This document shows, piece by piece, positions 10,327 to 17,700 of a stretch of 25,984 nucleotides of DNA. Location: the NCBI GenBank assembly GCA_009731375.1, contig BJOX01000115.1, forward strand, positions 195,569 to 221,552. Direction: 5' to 3'. Position 1 is the first letter of the stretch. Every line of letters begins with the position of its first letter. The position numbers were made by a program, and so were the translations under genes. Source of the stretch: Paulinella micropora (Eukaryota; Cercozoa; Imbricatea; Euglyphida). The notes under the pieces were generated by a model. The model was not told the origin of the DNA and made no database searches. It was given only the letters and a program-made list of their open reading frames with translations.

Positions 10327-10330
10327 TGCA
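10200..10330. repeat. (GA)n-(TA)n microsatellite
   Basis: GAGAGATA units, a TA tract, then GA again. It lies within the large intron of the minus-strand gene. Confidence 0.95.
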
Positions 10331-10439
10331 GATCCAGGGTTCAAACTACAGTGATAAATAAGAGAGAACCTTTTGGAGATTTTTTTTGGCTTCATATTTT
10401 TGGCTTGAGCCTTCGCAGGCCACACATTTCCTGTGGTTG

Positions 10440-10712
10440 CATTCATACATACATACATACATACATACATACATACATACGTACGTACATACATGCATAC
10501 ATAAATACATACATATACAAACAAGCATACATACGTACATACATACATACATACATACATACATACATACATACATACATACATACCTACCTTCCAACCT
10601 ACCTGCGTACATACGTGCATACACACATACACGCATACATACATACATGCATACATACATAAATACATATATGCATGCATGCATACATACAAACATATGT
10701 ACATACATACTC

Positions 10713-10779
<67 letters not shown>

Positions 10780-10833
10780 CGCTTATACATACATACATAC
10801 ATAATACATACATACATACATACATAAATACAT

Positions 10834-10868
<35 letters not shown>
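10440..10868. repeat. (ACAT)n, (CT)n and (AAAG)n microsatellites
   Basis: ACAT array 10440-10710, CT 10711-10780, ACAT 10786-10834, AAAG 10836-10868. The final AAAG tract is the insertion site of the LTR sequences that follow. Confidence 0.95.
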
Positions 10869-10869
<1 letters not shown>

Positions 10870-11095
10870 GTGGACATCACCCCCCGAATTATCCGGTAAA
10901 AAACTTATTTATAGATTTCGTCTGGCCGGACACGTCTGAAACTTGAATGCCAATTTGATCCTGGTCTTTTGGCGCCGGGCTTTTTGTCTTTGCGTCACTG
11001 AGTTAATATAACGAGACATCATTCTCTTTTTGAGGACTGTGTTTGGTTTTATTACCGACTTACCCTTCCATTGAGCTATCGTTGGGGATAGTACA
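10869..11095 (+). mobile_element. Diverged solo LTR related to the adjacent element
   Basis: It begins TGTGGACATCACC and ends GGATAGTACA, so it has TG...CA ends, 227 bp. It shares with the 247-bp LTRs a start block, ATATAACGAGACATCATTCTCTTTT, a TTATTACCGAC block and ATTGAGCTATCG near the end, but differs widely between them. AAAG/AGAA repeats lie on both sides. No internal region is attached, so a solo LTR or remnant of an older family member is likely. Confidence 0.7.
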
Positions 11096-11108
11096 AAGAA
11101 AGAAAGAA

Positions 11109-11355
11109 TGTAGGCATCACTCCCCGGATAGCCGGTAAAAAGTACCCTTTTTCTGGTGTCAGGTGCACCTAGTTTTTTCCCATTATTTTCAATATCGTTT
11201 GGCCGGATTTGACCTAATGCCATTTTAACCTTGGTCTGTTGCCGTTTTCTTTTCGGCTTCACTGAGCTAATATAACGAGACATCATTCTCTTTTGGGGAT
11301 TTGTGTCTGGTTGTATTACCGACTTTTTATTGAGCTATCTTCGGGGATTGTAACA
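11109..11355 (+). repeat. 5' LTR
   Basis: TGTAGGCATCACTCCCC...GGGGATTGTAACA. It matches 21251-21497 except for T versus C at the twelfth-thirteenth base region and C versus A in the GCCATTTT block. Its minus-strand open frame is also present in the other copy only because the DNA is repeated. Confidence 0.93.
11268..11276 (+). promoter_or_regulatory. Putative LTR TATA box
   Basis: TAATATAAC followed by GAGACATCATTCTCTTTT is conserved in both LTRs and in the diverged solo LTR, where most other sequence has changed. The position suits a core promoter with the U3/R boundary shortly downstream. No start site has been mapped. Confidence 0.45.
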
Positions 11356-11356
11356 T

Positions 11357-11372
11357 TGGAGTCACCAGCACA
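11357..11372 (+). other. Putative primer binding site
   Basis: TGGAGTCACCAGCACA begins one base after the 5' LTR. The TGG pairs with a tRNA 3' CCA. I cannot name the tRNA. Confidence 0.5.
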
Positions 11373-12121
11373 AGGCTGATTTCTTTTCTGGCTTGTTTTT
11401 GGAACAGCAGAAAGAAAAATTGGACAGACCTATCTCTTCTGAGTAGGTGTTCCAAAAAACAAATACTCCAGCACATCCCCACACAGCTCTTTTTGCAAAA
11501 CTAGACGTCTAGGCGTTTGTGAGTAGGTGTCTCAGTACCCTCTCCACAGCCTGTATCTGTGTCCTCACAAGGAGGCCAGACACCAGACCTCGTAGCTGTT
11601 CTTTTGTTCTCTCTTGAGACAGAGACAGAGTAGGTCAACAGACGTACAAACAAACACTCACAGATACAAACAAACTTGAAGGACACGAGCGTAGTACTCT
11701 ACCTTTCAAGTCTGTGCACTTTGTTGCCTCTCAAACCACACACATCAGAGTATTTTTGCAAATCTCTGACTGTCTTTCGACAATAGGTCTGAACAAGTGT
11801 CAGACGACAAGTCGACTTCTCAAGGAGTGCTTCTCTAGCCTCTTTGACATTATCTGTACATAGGTCCTCGTACCTCATAACAGATACAACAACAAAAAGA
11901 GAAAAAGAAAAGAGGAGTGGAGAAGGAGATCAAATTTTCAGAGAAAGTCGTACAGATTACTTCTTTCTCACAAAAAAAAAAAAAAAAAAATAAGACATAG
12001 AGGTGAGACGCTCTCTCTCTATACTGTCTTTTCGTTTTTTCTCTCTATTCGTTCCTCATAGACGAACAGAGCAATTACGGGGTAGAAACAACTCTGTCTC
12101 ATCCGTATTCCTTCAGCGTCC
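11373..12121 (+). other. 5' leader of the retrotransposon
   Basis: No long conserved frame. It contains a purine-rich segment, a run of about 18 A (11972-11990) and a possible leader intron: donor AGAG|GTGAGAC (12003) and acceptor ATTCCTTCAG (12115-12116), just before the Gag ATG. Confidence 0.5.
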
Positions 12122-14632
12122 ATGTCTACTAGGTCTGAAGACTGGCAGGAAGGAGGGGGGGAGAGTGAGCGAACCCCAGGAAACGAAGAGGAGTTCGTTG
12201 ACCCTCATGCAGAAGGAGGAGATCTGGCACCTTCCTTTGACACAGGAGGAGCAGAGAATCAATTTTTTACTGCGCCTTCCTTTGACACAGGAGGAGCAGA
12301 GGAAGTCGAGGAGGAGGAGAAGGGAGGAGAGGAAGCGAGGTTTGTGGCCGAATATGGCAAACTAAGTAAGAAGGAGTTTGAGGAGAAGAAAGGGAAGGAT
12401 GAGGCCTATAAATGGCTATACATTCCCCAAGAAATGCGATGGGGACAACCCTTGAAGAAGGAGGACATCTGTTACCCTCTCCCAAGGCAAGCTCTGCCTC
12501 TGGCAGAATTCCTCAGAGACGACGGTGCACAGTTACAGGTGCAACATGTCTCATTTGGGGACAATATGTCTTTACTGGAGCTACTCGACCTCTCATGGAC
12601 AGTGTTTGAGTGTGCTATACTCTTTGAGTACCAGACTGGAAAGACTGTGCTGCCATGGAACACAAGAGCACTGGCTAGGTTGCTCGATCCTGGTCAGGAC
12701 ATTGATTCAATAAAGAGAGTGGAAAAGGAGTTTAAGTTCAGGAATCCAAAAGGACAGATCAATGTCATGGATGTGTCTCTGAAACTTATGGAGGCCAAGT
12801 TAGTGGACCTGGGTAAACTCCAACACACCCAGTTTGGCAGGGACCTTCACCCGGCCCTGAGGGAAATAGAAGGCGAAGCTGGAGGGGTGACGAGGATGAA
12901 GAAGCTGCATGCGGCCTTGGTGAAGGATGACGCATGGAAGAGGTGGGTCTTCACGAAGGATCATACGATCTTGGAGGGGACGGCCGCACCACCCCCCACC
13001 AATAAAGCGGGAGAGAAGGAGTTGGCGGAGAAGGCCTTGTTCCTTCGGAAGGCAGCTGAGATCCTGTCTTTTTTTCATCATGCCCAAGAGCTGTATATCA
13101 AAGAGCTAGCGGCTGAGAAAGAAAAGAAGGAGATGGAGGCAAAGATTGCATTAGCCAAGGCGGCGGGAACAAAGGGACCGAAATATTCCTCTGGATCTTA
13201 TATGGCTCCCTCGGGCCGCTCCGCCCCGTCAGCCCACACAGCCCCTTCGGCCCCTGCGACTAGCTCAGCGCCTACCACTGTCATTGTCAACAGTAATGAC
13301 AAAAAGGACAGACAGGCTATCATACAGGCCTTCCAAAAATATACAAAGTCCGATGCCACTGCTCTGACGCTGTATGCAGAGACAGCGAGTCAGAAGGACA
13401 CGGATGCGAACCTTCGAGACAAGCTCAGAAGAATTGATGCTTGTATGAAGCAGCATCCAACGGACGAAACACAGGAGTATGAGGCGTTGTACACCTTGTT
13501 GGACCCATCAATCATCACACAAGGGTTTGATGTTGGGGAGTACAAGGCGATGAGAGCGGTAGAGGTGGCGGCTAGGAGAGCAGCCTCAGACCTGCAATGC
13601 ACGGTGCCAGTTGCCGTCCTCTTGCAATACTTTAAAACTCATGGGTATCAGCACCTGTGCACTGGTACTTTGATTGGGTTTGAGATTTTTCAAGAGGTGA
13701 ACGAAGGGCTGGGCATTGGCACGAGGTTGGCAGCGATCCTCACTGAGGTCAGCGCCAAGTACGGGCTCTTTTATAGCCGGAAGTCTATCATTTTGTACTT
13801 CCTGAGTGCTTTGTGTACACGACACCCGAGCAAGCTCGCAAGGATCATACAGTCCTGTCCGACCTTCACGGCGGTGAAGACGGCGGATTTTTTAGAAACG
13901 AATATATACGAGAGGACTGTAGCGGCTACTCCGCCGGGCGACCTGTTCAAGGAGGTGCTCGACGCGTGTTCCGAATTGGACACGGCCACCGAGTCATTCT
14001 CCAGTGCCGCGACACAGGGGGTTGGAGGTGCTCAAGCAGCACATGCAACTCGAACGGCAGGTCTCAAGAGGGGGAGAGATGAGCCGACGCCGTGCTACCG
14101 CTATTTTTCATACATGGCGTGTAAGCATGAGGCACAGAAAGGAGTAGGCAATTGCCTCTTCAGCCACGACTCTCTTGATGATAGGCAGCGAAATCTTTTC
14201 CTTAGAGAGCTCGAAGGCATGAAAAAGACCATGTACGCCATGTACAAGAAGGAGTTGGAGGAGGGGAGGTGGAATGCGAATATGGTCTCGGATGCGGAGT
14301 TCCGGGAGGCCATCATTTACTTCCTTGACAGAATGAAGAGAAGGGAGAAGAGAGAGACATCGGGCCGATCAAAGGCGCCGACTAGAGGAGGAGGAGAGAC
14401 GAGAGGATCGTCACGAGGGTCCCGAGGGACACCAAGAGGGGCGGCACCACGAGGACGAGGCTTTCGTGGAAGGGGAGGACGGACCCCAGCGCGCCCTCCC
14501 AGAGGACACGGATACTGGAATTATAGCACCAGTTCCAGCTCCAACTACCCCCAGCAAGCTTATACCGCTACGGAGGGGGGACGTCAAGACGAAGACACCG
14601 GCTCAGGTGAGCGTGTTGTCGTCGTAGACTGA
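12122..14632 (+). CDS. gag: Gag polyprotein with CCCH-type zinc motif and RG-rich tail
   Basis: 836 residues starting at the ATG after the pyrimidine-rich ...CCTTCAGCGTCC. The N-terminus is acidic and has a short internal duplication of APSFDTGGAE (about nt 12226-12302). The middle is mixed helical sequence with a Lys/Glu-rich coiled stretch near residues 325-350, followed by a Ser/Pro/Ala linker; this is where capsid would lie. Near the end is C658-x8-C667-x10-C678-x3-H682, an unusual CCCH-like arrangement in place of the usual CCHC knuckle. Residues about 755-800 form an Arg/Gly-rich tail likely to bind RNA. It ends GERVVVVD then UGA, with Pol in the same frame downstream. Gag identity rests on position and RNA-binding features. 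Confidence 0.85.
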   Translation: MSTRSEDWQEGGGESERTPGNEEEFVDPHAEGGDLAPSFDTGGAENQFFTAPSFDTGGAEEVEEEEKGGEEARFVAEYGKLSKKEFEEKKGKDEAYKWLYIPQEMRWGQPLKKEDICYPLPRQALPLAEFLRDDGAQLQVQHVSFGDNMSLLELLDLSWTVFECAILFEYQTGKTVLPWNTRALARLLDPGQDIDSIKRVEKEFKFRNPKGQINVMDVSLKLMEAKLVDLGKLQHTQFGRDLHPALREIEGEAGGVTRMKKLHAALVKDDAWKRWVFTKDHTILEGTAAPPPTNKAGEKELAEKALFLRKAAEILSFFHHAQELYIKELAAEKEKKEMEAKIALAKAAGTKGPKYSSGSYMAPSGRSAPSAHTAPSAPATSSAPTTVIVNSNDKKDRQAIIQAFQKYTKSDATALTLYAETASQKDTDANLRDKLRRIDACMKQHPTDETQEYEALYTLLDPSIITQGFDVGEYKAMRAVEVAARRAASDLQCTVPVAVLLQYFKTHGYQHLCTGTLIGFEIFQEVNEGLGIGTRLAAILTEVSAKYGLFYSRKSIILYFLSALCTRHPSKLARIIQSCPTFTAVKTADFLETNIYERTVAATPPGDLFKEVLDACSELDTATESFSSAATQGVGGAQAAHATRTAGLKRGRDEPTPCYRYFSYMACKHEAQKGVGNCLFSHDSLDDRQRNLFLRELEGMKKTMYAMYKKELEEGRWNANMVSDAEFREAIIYFLDRMKRREKRETSGRSKAPTRGGGETRGSSRGSRGTPRGAAPRGRGFRGRGGRTPARPPRGHGYWNYSTSSSSNYPQQAYTATEGGRQDEDTGSGERVVVVD

Positions 14633-14699
14633 CGGGAGGAGAAGAGAGAGGAAAAGAAGAGAGAGAAGGAGATAAAAACTGTTCTTTTTAATCCGACAG
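14607..14699 (+). promoter_or_regulatory. Gag-Pol junction: UGA-CGG stop and putative in-frame intron
   Basis: The only stop between Gag and Pol is UGA at 14630-14632, followed by CGG. The frame stays open from there to the Pol ATG at 14708. UGA-CGG is the context of known readthrough stops in several plant RNA viruses. The same stop lies in a 93-nt interval with donor CAG|GTGAGC (14607) and acceptor TTCTTTTTAATCCGACAG (ending 14699). Removing it deletes exactly 31 codons and keeps the frame. CTGAC, a good branch-site match, overlaps the stop. Either route would make Gag-Pol. Confidence 0.6.
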
Positions 14700-14707
14700 T
14701 CACAGTT

Positions 14708-17700
14708 ATGCCTACTGTTGATGAACAGGATACGAACGGTTCCGTTCCTCCCAGACGTGAAGGTGAAGGCACACAGCCTCACAAGCCTCAAGGTAAGCAC
14801 TTGCTAGTTCATCCTTCGAGAGCTAATATGATAAATGATGCGAATAGGAAGGCGAAGAAGGCGATGGAGGAGAGGAAGCCGAAACCAAAGGCTAGGTCTT
14901 CTCCTACGAAGAAGCAGCGGACCGTACCCCCGCCAAAGGACTCAATAGTCTCTGCTATAGACACGAGTACACTCGGTGTACCAGACTCTGTCCAAAAGAC
15001 ACTCGAGATACCGGAAGCCCCGGAGACTCAAGAAGTTAAGTTGGCGGAAAAGGGGGGAGAACGAGAAGAGGACAAGGAACTTGAGCTTAGACTCAAAACC
15101 CTAGAACGAAAAATTCATGTGCTAGCGGCTAGTTTACATAGACCAGACGCGCTATGCTACACTGACCTCTTTTGTGAAACTTTACAAACCACATTAAAAG
15201 TTGGTAATGATACGATGGCGAATATTAATATTGTCGGCCAGAAGTTTTTGAATAGTCACCGGACATGGGTGGACAAAAACATTAGAAAAACAAAGGGGAC
15301 CCTAAAAGGGGTAGGCAGCCGTACGGAAATTACGGGCATCGTCACATTAATTTTCAAATTGAAATCCGGTCGAGTATATCGTGCGGACCTCTATGTTGTC
15401 CCCGATTACCACGGTTCAATCCTGCTGTCGTATGACCAATTGGCTACGATGGGGGCTGTGATCGATTGCGCCGCACGGCGGGTGATTTATGGAGTGAAGA
15501 ATGGAGAGGAGGAGGATATTAATCCGATGACTGCTACTGACTCATACGAGGCTTTTGAGCTGAGTCTAGCAACGGAGAGGAAAAAGTTGGCCTTCGTACA
15601 TGAGGCAACTGAAGCCTATGTACACCCCTATGTCACAGTGCCGGAGGAACTGACCTGGACCGACAATTGGGAGACGGAGATGCAGGCGTATACGGTTACG
15701 ATTCCCGCATGGGACAGAAAGTCTATTGATGACTTAGTCGTAGCGCGTAATGAGGAGATAATATGTGTTGCGAAACAGTGCCCGTCGTTGGCCAGATTCG
15801 CAGAAGGTGGCGGGGCAGATGTCCATATTACTAATGGCTACTGTTACCATGCGAAGGTGTCAGATGAGAAGAGAGAGGCGTTTGTGCCAAGGAGGAAGGG
15901 GCGTACCCCCGATACTCCAGCGGATGACATTAAAACTTTTATCACGAACTTTTGGGGCGATGTGCCTACCTGGCCGCGCTCATTAACTGAAGTGAAAAAG
16001 TGTTTACGGACTCTATTTGAGAGTAACAAGCCGTATACTGTCATTCTGCCATACAATGAGAAGGCGATCTGGGCACAGGAGATAAGGGACCGGCTTATTG
16101 ATCATCCTATACCTGTTCCTTCTCGCAAGCAACAGTTAGTGGTGGCTTGTCGACTCGGGTCTCGGGAGCAGAGCAGTGCATACAAGCAAAAGCTCAGAGC
16201 CCAGGACAAGTTGAAATTGATACCTCAAGCTTTCACATGCTTTGATGGTTTCTACACCCGTAAGGCTCCGATACAATACGCGAACCTTATTGATATGCTT
16301 GTCGGGCTGGGTCATGATGATGAGCCGGACACAGTCACGTATGAAAGAACGGGACTAGACGATTTGTCCGAGGAAGATTTGAGTTTGGAGGAGGACTTAG
16401 CGCCCCTCAAGGAGCATAAGAAGATGTCGGAGGAAGATTTCCAAGCGGCGGCGCGGAAAATTTTAGAAGAAGGAGTGGGTTCGGAGAGAGAGAAGGCGTT
16501 TCTCAAAGCTAAGATGGAGGCGTACAGAGAAATTTTCGACCCTCCTCGGGCAGGTGGTGTAAAGTCGGATGACTTCACTGCTGTCATTTACAAGATACCG
16601 GGTGCGGAGCCATCTCCGGCACCACGGAGGGCAAATTTGGGCATACATGAGGCAAAAATAGCGGAGGAGAATGTGAGACAGTTGCTCGATGAGGACTTTA
16701 TTGAGAGATCTACATCTCCAATTGTCTCTCAACCGAAAATCGTCCCTAAGCCAGGAGGAGAATGGCGCTTGACGATCAATTATGCCCGTGTGAATAAGGT
16801 GCTAGAGGAAGAGAGAAATCCTCTGCCGACCTTAGAAGAAGGCAGAAGGGTGCTGCGGAATGCTAAATTCTATTCGGTCATTGACCTTAAGAACGGCTTC
16901 TGGCAGATACCACTGGACGAGAAATCCAGATGGCTGACTGCATTCGTTGTGGGTATGGAAATATACCAGTGGAAGGTGCTTCCAATGGGACTCAAACAGG
17001 CCCCGGGGCTCTTTCAGAAGGCGATGCAGAAGATGTTGAGCGGTCAATATGACGACCAGTCGGAGGATGGTTTTATGAGAAGGAGAGGACAGAAGGCGGG
17101 AGAATATGCATTTTGTTACATCGATGACATCATCGTATACTCTAACACAATGGAAGAGCATATCGATCACTTGTCAGATGTCTTCAGGCGCATCGGAGCT
17201 TTTGGCCTGAAATGCAACCTAAAGAAATGTCAGCTTGCCAGGACAAGTGTGACGTATTTGGGTTACGAGATTTCTCATAATAGGGTCTCGATATCGCGCG
17301 AAAAGAGGGAGGAGATCATGAGTAGACAGTTGCCAAAGAATCGCACGGAGTTACACTCTTTTCTTGCGATGGCACAGTACTACAGCCAGTTCATACCCGA
17401 TTGGGGTGCAACTCGGGCTAAGCTGGAGAAGATGATTGATTTTGGAGACTTTGAGAAGTGGGATGAGGAGGCTTTGCAGGCGTTTAATACGCTCAAAGAT
17501 ATCATTTATAAAGATCCCAAGGACGGCGGATTAGTACTTATGATGCCCGACTTTACGAAACCGTTCGTAGTCGACACGGATGCATCTAAGTTTGCGATTG
17601 GCGCGGTGCTGCAACAGGAAGATGAGGAGAAAAAGTTGCGCCCGATCATGTTTATTAGTAGAAAGCTGTGTGCGGCGGAGCGAAATTACTGCACGCGACA

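Noticed and set aside
10909-11286. Minus-strand frame starting MMSRYISSVKPKRKR, seen again at 21114-21428
   Set aside because: It lies in the LTR copies. Its conservation comes from the LTRs being recent duplicates, and it runs off into different sequence in each.
12003-12365. 120-codon plus-strand frame overlapping the start of Gag
   Set aside because: It overlaps Gag in another frame, is low in complexity and begins in the leader; treated as a shadow.
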